From JANLQX01 sp043775075 (lineage in GTDB: Bacteria > Actinomycetota > Acidimicrobiia > Acidimicrobiales > JANYDT01), in NCBI GenBank assembly GCA_043775075.1, contig JAYVSS010000105.1:1-21372 (forward strand): a DNA stretch of 21,372 nucleotides, read 5' to 3'. Position numbers and translations under genes: made by a program. Each line of letters begins with the position of its first letter. Within the stretch, counting starts at the first letter, position 1. This document shows, piece by piece, positions 7,627-13,951 of the stretch. The notes under the pieces are model-generated. The model was not told where the DNA came from. It saw nothing but the letters and a program-made list of their open reading frames with translations, and made no database searches.

Positions 7627-8594
7627 ACGCCGCAGCGAAACGACGAGTTGTTCGCCGCGTAGTGCCGCCGAGGTGGGTTGACGTTCATGAGGCTGCACCC
7701 CAGGTTGCGTTGACAATGCTGGCTTATGTGGAACAGATGCGGGTTTCGTGTCGCCCGTCGACAGTCAAGTCGTTGGAGACCGATTTGTTCACGTTTGCAA
7801 CGTTCGTTATCCGCCATGACAAGAAGCTGTGTTGTGTTGCCGAGATCGGACGCGCACATGTTGAAGCGTTCAAAGTGTGGCAAGCCGCCCGACCAGGAGT
7901 CAAAGGCGGGCCAATCGCTTCAGCAACACTACGCCGGCGCCTTGGAATGGTTCGCATGTTCTTCATACGCATTATCGAGTGGGGATGGAACGATGCACCG
8001 TCACGTGTGCCGCTGTATTTCGGTGACGTCCCAAAACGCGATGAATCACTCCCAAAGTTCCTCGATGACGGCGACTACGTGAAGTTCATGCGTGCCCTTG
8101 ATCAAGAGCCCGTTCTTCGCCGACGGTTGAGTGTTGAGCTGCTCGCCCGCACCGGGATGCGTGTCGGTGAACTCTGCGCCCTTGACGCACACGCCCTCAC
8201 GACCATCGCGGGACACCCATGGTTACGCATTCCAGTCGGGAAACTCCACAACGACCGTTTCGTGCCACTGCACCCACACCTTGTCGAACTCATCAACGAG
8301 TACCAGACGAAATACGGTCCACACGACCACGGATTCCTTATCTCCGGTGAACAAGGCGTGTTGAACCGCTACGCCATCGCACGCTGGGTCTCAACCATCG
8401 CTCGCCGCGCAGGAATAGGCCACGTGCACCCACACAAACTCCGCCACACCCTCGCAACCCAAGCAATCAATCGCGGAATGTCACTCGACGCGATCGCAGC
8501 ACTCCTAGGCCATCGCTCACTCGACATGACCATGCGATATGCACGCATATCAAACCGGGTCGTGCAAGACGAATACAACGCCGTCTCCGCGTAA
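7623..8594 (+). CDS. Tyrosine recombinase B, truncated by an in-frame TAA
   Basis: 323 residues with a core-binding domain (about 20-150) and a full catalytic domain: Arg in ARTGMRVGELCAL, Lys in PVGKLHNDRFVPL, HKLRH, LGHRSLDMTMRYARIS with the nucleophilic Tyr. The reading frame stops at TAA 8592-8594 but the same frame continues without interruption to 8873, encoding a cysteine-bearing tail that related proteins carry as part of the same chain. A change of CAA to TAA would explain the stop. The catalytic half is intact, so partial activity cannot be excluded. Start overlaps recombinase A, suggesting the two worked together. Confidence 0.85.
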   Translation: MNAAAKRRVVRRVVPPRWVDVHEAAPQVALTMLAYVEQMRVSCRPSTVKSLETDLFTFATFVIRHDKKLCCVAEIGRAHVEAFKVWQAARPGVKGGPIASATLRRRLGMVRMFFIRIIEWGWNDAPSRVPLYFGDVPKRDESLPKFLDDGDYVKFMRALDQEPVLRRRLSVELLARTGMRVGELCALDAHALTTIAGHPWLRIPVGKLHNDRFVPLHPHLVELINEYQTKYGPHDHGFLISGEQGVLNRYAIARWVSTIARRAGIGHVHPHKLRHTLATQAINRGMSLDAIAALLGHRSLDMTMRYARISNRVVQDEYNAVSA

Positions 8595-8873
8595 GTTGAC
8601 GCGCTCTACAAGACCGAAGAACCCGAACCGGTGCACATGCGACGACTACGCGCTGAGCACCAACGAATGCTCGGCAACGGCTGGTGCAACCGCCCCAAAG
8701 AACTCGACTGCTCCTTCGAGTCGATCTGCGAATCCTGCACCCACTTCGCCACCGGACCAACCTTCCGGCCAGTCGTCCTACGACAACGAAACCACGCCGA
8801 AAAACACGCCCAACCAAAGCGAACCGAACTCTTCAACAAACTCCTCGAACAAATCGATCAAGAAACCACTTGA
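8595..8873 (+). pseudogene. Detached C-terminal domain of recombinase B
   Basis: Directly in frame with recombinase B after its TAA, this segment reads VDALYKTEEPEP, then RRLRAEHQRMLGNGWCNRP, LDCSFESICESCTHF and a charged helix to TGA at 8871-8873. The GNGWC..RP..LDC..ESICESC pattern, with four cysteines, is the tail of a known group of actinobacterial integrases and may bind metal. Only an internal GTG (8631) or ATG (8637) could start it separately, without a good ribosome binding site. I interpret it as the remnant of a nonsense mutation; translational readthrough is the alternative. Confidence 0.75.
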
Positions 8874-8891
8874 CACGATTACCCACATAAC

Positions 8892-8941
8892 GCCGGATAC
8901 TTCACGCGCTTATGGTTTGATCTGCTGAGTGATATCGAGTG
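8892..8941 (+). repeat. 50-bp spaced direct repeat, copy 1 (left side of DoxX cassette)
   Basis: Blocks GCCGGATA (8892-8899), CGCGCTTA (8905-8912) and GAGTGATATCGAGTG (8927-8941) recur with identical spacing at 10635-10684, 35 of 50 bases identical. The copy lies just after the recombinase B tail. It probably marks the right end of the recombinase module or a recombination site. Confidence 0.7.
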
Positions 8942-9007
8942 CTTGACGTCTTTTGCGGTGGGGTATCTCGCACTTGGTGCTGTGCGCAGGTGAGGTGCGG
9001 ACCACGT

Positions 9008-9039
9008 GCTGACGGTTAACTATCTATGTTAGCGTCAGC
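9008..9039. promoter_or_regulatory. Palindromic operator upstream of the DoxX-CGNR operon
   Basis: GCTGACG (9008-9014) pairs with CGTCAGC (9033-9039), and inside it TAAC (9017-9020) pairs with GTTA (9028-9031) around TATCTAT. The AT-rich centre could overlap a -10 element. It lies 40 bases before the first gene. The likely binder is the CGNR protein of the same operon, by inference. Confidence 0.55.
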
Positions 9040-9078
9040 GGTAGGTGCTCATTCGGAGTGCCCAGAGGAAGGATTCGT

Positions 9079-9474
9079 ATGCGTTTGCAACGTCGATGGT
9101 TTTTGATCGTGACCGGGATCATGTGCGTGGTCATGGCTGCGGGTGCGATCTTTGATGTCGCCAAAACCGACGTCGCAGTAAAGCTGATCGGCGATCTTGG
9201 CTACCCCGAATATTTCGTGCGTTTCATCGGGGTGATGAAACTCTTGGGCATTATTGCGATCGTTCAGCCCAAATACAAAACGATCAAGGAATGGGCTTTT
9301 GCCGGTCTCGTGTTCGATACAGGCGGTGCGTTGTTCTCCCATTTCTCATCGCAAAGTCCCGCAAAGGACTGGCTTCCTGCACTGTTTGCCTTGCTGCTCG
9401 TTTCTGCGTCCTACGTGCTGTATCGCCAACACGAAGTAGGCACCCTCCAATCGAGTCCCGACGGGAGCCGTTGA
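9079..9474 (+). CDS. DoxX-like four-helix membrane protein
   Basis: 131 residues from ATG 9079, preceded by AGAGGAAGG with a 6-base gap; an in-frame upstream start at 9058 lies before this site and is less likely. Four hydrophobic segments (about 8-25, 45-62, 73-90, 100-115) and the pattern LGYPEYFVRFIGVMKLLGIIAI, then DTGGALFSH, match the DoxX-like family of small membrane proteins. Their biochemical role is poorly known; some are linked to redox or antibiotic stress. The next gene follows with no gap (TGA then GTG), so the two form an operon, probably controlled by the palindrome at 9008-9039. Confidence 0.8.
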   Translation: MRLQRRWFLIVTGIMCVVMAAGAIFDVAKTDVAVKLIGDLGYPEYFVRFIGVMKLLGIIAIVQPKYKTIKEWAFAGLVFDTGGALFSHFSSQSPAKDWLPALFALLLVSASYVLYRQHEVGTLQSSPDGSR

Positions 9475-10053
9475 GTGGAAGCGCCGCTTCCCATAATCGG
9501 CGAGCCCTTTGCCGTTGAGTTTGCGAACTCGCTCTATCAATCCGAGAACCAGCAGCATGAGTTTCTCGGAAACCCGGGCAAGGTTGCGGTGTGGTTCAAA
9601 AACGCACCCGACGCTGCGTCGCTGGTTCTCCCTCCCCGGCTGAGCGTTGCGCATTGCTCAGACCTACGACACATACGTGACGCCACCCAACGAACCCTCG
9701 ACGAAGTCATAGGTCGGAGCAGCGTTGGTGGCAGCGCTGTCGCTGTTCTGAACAAGGCGGCCCGACGATCGCACAGTCACCTCATGTTGGAATGGCAACC
9801 GGGGGCCCTTCCGGTCACATCAACATCGTTTCTAGGATCATCAATCGATGCATTTCTGTGTGCCGTTTCTACCCGTTGCATCACATTTCTTGGCTCACCA
9901 GAAGTCGGGCTGGTGCGGCGCTGTGAACGCCCAGGATGTCCAATGATGTTCGTGCTTAATCACCACAAGCGCCGTTTCTGTCACGAGACCTGTTCGCATC
10001 GCTACCGCCAAGCGAGATATACAAAAACAATCAAGGAGAATACCCATGGGTGA
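9475..10053 (+). CDS. ABATE/CGNR zinc-finger regulator with variant motif
   Basis: 192 residues from a GTG directly following the DoxX-like stop. The N-terminal two thirds (FAVEFANSLY through the helical middle) resemble the ABATE domain; the C-terminus CERPGCPMMFVLNHHKRRFCHETCSHRYRQARY is a zf-CGNR finger with C-x4-C and C-x3-C metal ligands. Such proteins are thought to be transcription regulators. Here the family-naming CGNR is CSHR, so Gly-Asn are replaced while the ligands and Arg stay. It probably controls its own operon. The end overlaps the GNAT gene by 8 bases. Confidence 0.8.
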   Translation: MEAPLPIIGEPFAVEFANSLYQSENQQHEFLGNPGKVAVWFKNAPDAASLVLPPRLSVAHCSDLRHIRDATQRTLDEVIGRSSVGGSAVAVLNKAARRSHSHLMLEWQPGALPVTSTSFLGSSIDAFLCAVSTRCITFLGSPEVGLVRRCERPGCPMMFVLNHHKRRFCHETCSHRYRQARYTKTIKENTHG

Positions 10054-10531
10054 TGAACGTGTACTTACTATTCGCTACGCAACTCAAGACGATGCCGTCG
10101 TTGTGAACGCTCTGTCCCAAGAGACGGGACTTTCCGAGAACGACGAGGTGAGTAACACGTTGGAGCCAATGGATGGAGAACACACCTGGATTGTTCGCGA
10201 GAGTTCCGACGGAACAATCGTTGGTGCCGCATACTTCGGGCCTGAAGGCCACTCCGACCGGGTATGGAATTTGTACTTCCTGGCCGTATCCCCTCACCAG
10301 CAAGGAACAGGAACCGGATCGGCACTTGTTCGCTGGGTTGAAAACAACCTGCATGAACGAGGACCCGGCGTTGCCAAACTCCTCCTGATCGAAACATCGA
10401 GTGTGGCCAGTTTCGCGCCCACTCGCGAGTTCTACACCAAGCTCGGCTACGTAGAAGAAGCACGCGTTCGTGAGTACTACGGATCCGGCGATGACAAAGT
10501 CATATTTTGGAAACTCCTCACCAGCAGGTAA
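10046..10531 (+). CDS. GNAT-family N-acetyltransferase
   Basis: 161 residues, ATG with AAGGAG 7 bases upstream. The GNAT fold shows as TIRYATQDDAVVVNAL (N-terminal strand-helix), WIVRESSDGTIVGAAYFG, then VSPHQQGTGTGSALVRWVE, where Q-x-G-T-G is the acetyl-CoA pyrophosphate-binding loop, and FYTKLGYVEEARVREYYGSGDDKVIFWK at the end. It transfers an acetyl group to an amine; the substrate is unknown. It is the last gene of the DoxX-CGNR-GNAT cassette, which is bracketed by a 50-bp repeat. A role in resistance or small-molecule modification is possible but not shown. Confidence 0.85.
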   Translation: MGDERVLTIRYATQDDAVVVNALSQETGLSENDEVSNTLEPMDGEHTWIVRESSDGTIVGAAYFGPEGHSDRVWNLYFLAVSPHQQGTGTGSALVRWVENNLHERGPGVAKLLLIETSSVASFAPTREFYTKLGYVEEARVREYYGSGDDKVIFWKLLTSR

Positions 10532-10597
10532 CCGGCTAAGTTCAAGCGACTCTTCCGCTCCGAACGACACCGGGTGGTGCGGCCATAGTGTTTAGGA

Positions 10598-10655
10598 CAA
10601 GCGCGCTTATCGGTCGGGGGCGACGACGTGCTTTGCCGGATATCAAGCGCGCTTA
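10598..10655 (+). repeat. Two 12-bp copies of CAAGCGCGCTTA
   Basis: CAAGCGCGCTTA occurs at 10598-10609 and 10644-10655, 46 bases apart. Its core AAGCGCGCTT is a perfect 10-bp palindrome. The second copy lies inside the right 50-bp repeat. Together they sit between the GNAT cassette and the MocR cassette, where a recombination site or shared terminator could be expected. Confidence 0.5.
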
Positions 10656-10684
10656 GGGTTCCTCGAAGCGAGTGATATCGAGTG
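10635..10684 (+). repeat. 50-bp spaced direct repeat, copy 2 (right side of DoxX cassette)
   Basis: Blocks GCCGGATA (10635-10642), CGCGCTTA (10648-10655) and GAGTGATATCGAGTG (10670-10684) match copy 1 at 8892-8941 with exactly the same gaps of 5 and 14 bases. The remaining gap between GNAT (10531) and MocR (10719) shows no gene. Confidence 0.7.
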
Positions 10685-10718
10685 GTTGGGTCGCTGAGCG
10701 TGGTGCTCACTTGTTGGG

Positions 10719-12074
10719 TCAGCGCGGTCGAAGCGGTGTGTCGTTGATTCTCGTGATGGCGGCGTGGAGTGTGGCGCGGTCTGGAGCGGCCGTGATGCTG
10801 ATCCTGATTCCTTTCGGGGCGCGGGCCCTGGTTGCGAGCGCAGTTGAGGAGACGACGGCGACGCCTTGGCCGCGAAGGGTGTCGGCAGCTCGGTCAGGGT
10901 TCGTGCGGATTGGGAGCCAGCGATGGGGTGATCCGTCGCCGGCCCATGCAGGAGGGACAAGTGCGCCTCGCGCTTTGATTTCCGCTCGTTGGAATTGGAT
11001 ACGGCGTGCCAGTGTACCGTCGGCCGCCCATCGAGCGGCGACGGCGATCATTGGGGGGCTCACGGTCCAGCTTGTCAGGCTGACTTCGCGGCGTATTGCG
11101 TCGATCACCGGCTGGGGTGCGGCGATCGCACCGAGCCGTAATGCAGGCGCGGCCACTTTGGAAAGGCTCGAGATGATGATGGTTGCTTCGGGTAGCGTCG
11201 AGGCGAGTGCCGGTTCGTCTTGGAGCGCTCCGTATACATCGTCTTCAATGACGGTGAGCCCTCGGCGGCGTGCCACGCAGGCGATCTGGTCACGGCGAGT
11301 TGCGTCCATGGTTGAAGTGGTCGGATTCTGCAGACAGGCTACGGTCACGAGCACAGTCGCTCCGGAAGATGAGGCCGCACGGTCAAGATCGCGGGGGTCG
11401 AGGCCGCGGTCGTCCATGCGTACCGGGACGAGTTGGATGTTGAGGTTGCGCGCAACACTTTTCATCCCGGGAAACGTGAGCTCTTCGACGAGCACTCGCG
11501 AGCCTGCACCGGCCACGACGACGAGCGTGGCGAGGAGTGCCTGCTGGGCGCCCGCAGCCAGAACGACTTCTTCGTCACGTCGCAGCACATCGCGATGGCG
11601 AAGTAGGTCAGCGAACACCGCCTGACCGCTGGCGAGTCCTCGTTCGGTGGGATAGGTCGAACGCAGCATCCGACGCAGCGATGCCGATCCGAGCGCTGTC
11701 GCTAGGTCGTGATCGTTTGGCGGCTGAGCGGGCACATTGCTCGCAAGATCAATGAGCGTTCGCGCACTCGCGATCTGATCGTCTTCGGCGAATGTCGTGG
11801 CAAAGAGGGCCGCGTCGACGGTGACACCGAGCACGAAGGTTCCCCGGCCGACATGAGCGTGGACGAGATGTTGCCGTGTTGCCTCCGAGAATGCCCGGGT
11901 GATCGTCGAGATGGTGACGCCAGTTGTGCGTGCCATGGCACGATGAGTTGGTAGTTGGGTCCCGACGGGGAGTCGGCCTGATCGAATGTCTGCGCGTATC
12001 GCATCGACGATCTGCACATAGATCGGCAGAGAGCTGTCCGTATTGATTGTGGGCTTCCACAAGGTCATCATCAA
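10719..12074 (-). CDS. MocR-family GntR/aminotransferase-type PLP-dependent regulator
   Basis: 451 residues. An N-terminal GntR winged helix (about 17-83: PIYVQIVDAIRADIRSGRLPVGTQLPTHR through GRGTFVLG) is joined to a fold-type I aminotransferase domain. Key residues seen: Asn250 in LQNPTT, Asp278-Asp279/Tyr281 in IEDDVYG, and Lys306 in SSLSKVAAPALRLG, the Schiff-base lysine for pyridoxal phosphate. MocR proteins sense PLP or amino compounds and usually control neighbouring PLP enzymes. Its divergent neighbour is a PLP-dependent dehydratase, which fits. The start is one of three tandem ATGs (12074, 12071, 12068) with no ribosome binding site, so the transcript may be leaderless. Confidence 0.9.
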   Translation of the reverse strand: MMMTLWKPTINTDSSLPIYVQIVDAIRADIRSGRLPVGTQLPTHRAMARTTGVTISTITRAFSEATRQHLVHAHVGRGTFVLGVTVDAALFATTFAEDDQIASARTLIDLASNVPAQPPNDHDLATALGSASLRRMLRSTYPTERGLASGQAVFADLLRHRDVLRRDEEVVLAAGAQQALLATLVVVAGAGSRVLVEELTFPGMKSVARNLNIQLVPVRMDDRGLDPRDLDRAASSSGATVLVTVACLQNPTTSTMDATRRDQIACVARRRGLTVIEDDVYGALQDEPALASTLPEATIIISSLSKVAAPALRLGAIAAPQPVIDAIRREVSLTSWTVSPPMIAVAARWAADGTLARRIQFQRAEIKARGALVPPAWAGDGSPHRWLPIRTNPDRAADTLRGQGVAVVSSTALATRARAPKGIRISITAAPDRATLHAAITRINDTPLRPR

Positions 12075-12111
12075 TTGTTACCAGGACAATACCTATCTTG
12101 ACCAGTACAAT
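12074..12111. promoter_or_regulatory. Candidate MocR operator between regulator and dehydratase
   Basis: Direct repeats ACCAGGACAAT (12080-12090) and ACCAGTACAAT (12101-12111) lie 21 bases apart, two helical turns. ATTGT at 12074-12078 also pairs with ACAAT at 12086-12090. MocR regulators commonly bind direct repeats in such divergent gaps. Exact promoter elements could not be fixed. Confidence 0.6.
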
Positions 12112-12132
12112 CTTAAGGCTCATGCTGTGAGT

Positions 12133-13107
12133 ATGGAACTCACTACCGAAGACCTCATCGAGGCGAGAGAGATCGTCTATCGAACGATGCCACCGACACC
12201 GCAGTACGCATGGTCGCTGCTCTGTAACGAACTCGGCGTCGAGGTGTGGGTCAAACACGAGAACTTCACTCCAACCGGCGCCTTCAAGGTCCGCGGTGGC
12301 CTGGTGTTCATGGACCGCCTCCGTCGTCGACGTCCCCACGTTCGAGGGGTCGTATCGGCGACCACGGGCAACCACGGCCAAAGCCTCGCGTTCGCTGGGC
12401 GTGACGCTGGTGTACCCGTGGTGATTGTCGTCCCGCACGGCAACAGCGTCGAGAAGAACGCAGCGATGAGGGGCTTCGGTGCAGAGCTCATCGAGCACGG
12501 CACCGATTTCGAAGAAGCACGACATCACAGCCTTGGTGTCGCCGAGAGTCGCGGCTACGAAGTGGTGCCACCGTTTCATCCCGATCTCGTCACCGGCGTA
12601 TCGACCTATCCCGCAGAGTTGTTCGACGCGGCTGGCGAACTCGATGCGGTCTATGTGCCCGTCGGCATGGGTTCGGGTATCAACGCCATGATCGGTGTAC
12701 GAGACCTCTACGGACTACGCACCGAAATCATCGGTGTCGTGAGCGAAAACGCGCCTGCATACGCTCGCTCGTTCGAGGCGCGCGACGTGATCACGACGGA
12801 GACCGCCAAGACCTTTGCCGACGGTGTTGCCACTCGCAGTCCTGACCCGGTTGCGCTTGCTGCGATCGTTCAAGGCGCAGCTCGAATCATTGCTGTCACC
12901 GAGAACGAAATCGCCAACGCAATGCGGCTCTGCTACCGAACCACACATCATCTTCCCTGCGGCGCAGGCGCTGCGGCGCTCGCCGGACTCACACTCGAAC
13001 GTGACGTTCAAGCCGGACGACGAGTGGGCGTCGTTCTCACCAGCTCCAATATCGACACCACAAAAGCAGCGCTGGTCCTCAACGGCAACACACCACAAAT
13101 CACCTGA
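12133..13107 (+). CDS. Threonine/serine dehydratase-like PLP enzyme (fold type II)
   Basis: 324 residues from ATG 12133; GTG 12127 with AAGG 9 bases upstream is an alternative, and the longer open frame covers the operator. PLP signatures: Lys52 in TGAFKVRGG (Schiff base), the TTGNHGQS loop with Asn80, and the phosphate-binding VGMGSGIN at 177-184. The enzyme class deaminates threonine or serine to 2-oxo acids. There is no ACT regulatory domain, so it is a catabolic-type enzyme; related enzymes act on threo-3-hydroxyaspartate, and substrate cannot be told here. Divergent from the MocR regulator, which probably induces it. Confidence 0.88.
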   Translation: MELTTEDLIEAREIVYRTMPPTPQYAWSLLCNELGVEVWVKHENFTPTGAFKVRGGLVFMDRLRRRRPHVRGVVSATTGNHGQSLAFAGRDAGVPVVIVVPHGNSVEKNAAMRGFGAELIEHGTDFEEARHHSLGVAESRGYEVVPPFHPDLVTGVSTYPAELFDAAGELDAVYVPVGMGSGINAMIGVRDLYGLRTEIIGVVSENAPAYARSFEARDVITTETAKTFADGVATRSPDPVALAAIVQGAARIIAVTENEIANAMRLCYRTTHHLPCGAGAAALAGLTLERDVQAGRRVGVVLTSSNIDTTKAALVLNGNTPQIT

Positions 13108-13152
13108 GCTAACCAGCAGGGGCCGTGCGGCCGGCAGATCAACAACCATCCT

Positions 13153-13171
13153 CGCCGTCTTGAACACGGCG
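13153..13171. terminator. Weak hairpin after the dehydratase gene
   Basis: CGCCGT (13153-13158) and ACGGCG (13166-13171) form a 6-bp stem with a 7-base loop, 45 bases after the dehydratase stop. No T-run follows, so it is only a weak terminator candidate. Confidence 0.3.
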
Positions 13172-13196
13172 CCCGGTAACGGCCCTTATCGGGTGC
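13169..13196. repeat. dif-like 11-6-11 imperfect palindrome
   Basis: Arms GCGCCCGGTAA (13169-13179) and TTATCGGGTGC (13186-13196) are inverted with 9 of 11 matches around a 6-base spacer. The TAA-N6-TTA centre is the layout of XerC/XerD dif and related tyrosine-recombinase cores. It could instead be a second hairpin terminator for the dehydratase gene. CCCCATAACG follows at 13196-13205. Confidence 0.45.
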
Positions 13197-13463
13197 CCCA
13201 TAACGTTCGCTTCGTTGATAGCCGAGTGTGCTCCGTACCGCCGGTTCGGGGGCGCATTCTCGCCCCAGCGAGGTTCGTCAAGCGACCTGCTCGTAACCGG
13301 CTCACCTTTTCGGTGGCACAGATACACGCTCGTAAGCGCGCAGACGACATTAGATAGACCGGAGCACATTGATCTGCGCTACCCGTCACGCACGGCTTGT
13401 CGTTGACGCCAGCCGCTACTCAGCATCGATTCCGGCCCGAGTCTGCGCCCGTTGACTCCGGCC

Positions 13464-13773
13464 ATCGAGTAAATCCAGAAAATACTCAAACACGGCATCA
13501 CCGTTGACGACATGGCCGATCATGCGACGATGACGCCGAGAACATTCGCGCAAAGAATCGCGCTAACTTCGGGATAGCACCACACCGCTGGCTGACGCAG
13601 CAGCGAGTGGCCGAGCCAAGAACCTATTGAAACCACTACCACCGATCGACCGAGTGGCTCACGCCGTAGGTTTCGGCACGGCAGCAAAACTACGCCACCA
13701 CTTCCAACGCTTCCAACGAGCTACACAGATGTCTCCAACTGCGTGTCGAAACAAATTCAGCGTCGTGGATTGA
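13464..13773 (+). pseudogene. AraC/GlxA-type regulator, broken C-terminal DNA-binding domain
   Basis: Three frames in turn spell an AraC-type double helix-turn-helix: HGITVDDMADHATMTPRTFAQRIALTSG (from 13491, stopped by TAG 13575), then IAPHRWLTQQRVAEP (from 13574), then AKNLLKPLPPIDRVAHAVGFGTAAKLRHHFQRF..SPTACRNKF to TGA 13773. VAHAVGFG..AKLRHHF is the second recognition helix. Two single-base deletions would account for the frame shifts, and a further in-frame TAA lies at 13470. The N-terminal ligand domain is not recognisable upstream. This is a decayed gene, probably once a cargo regulator. Confidence 0.75.
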
Positions 13774-13951
13774 CTATGACACTTGGTTCCAACGGCATAG
13801 CGGCTGGCCTGTGGTGGTCCATCCACGCGTCAGAATTGAGCGGCGTGGATGCCTGATAACTTGAAACGGACAGCATTTTTGGCTGGCGTTGAGTCGACGT
13901 AAATCGACTCCTTTCGATCTCCGATTGTGGAGGTACCGATGTCGAGGTTTC
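13774..13951. repeat. Two perfect hairpins in the gap after virD4-like gene
   Basis: CATCCACGC (13820-13828) pairs with GCGTGGATG (13843-13851), a 9-bp stem with a 14-base loop. GAGTCGA (13891-13897) pairs with TCGACTC (13904-13910) around CGTAAA. They lie downstream of the leftward coupling-protein gene. Neither is followed by a clear T-run, so termination is possible but unproven. No gene is seen in this gap. Confidence 0.45.

Noticed and set aside
10690..10710. TGAGC/GCTCA hairpin as terminator of the MocR gene
   Set aside because: Only a 5-bp stem and no T-run.
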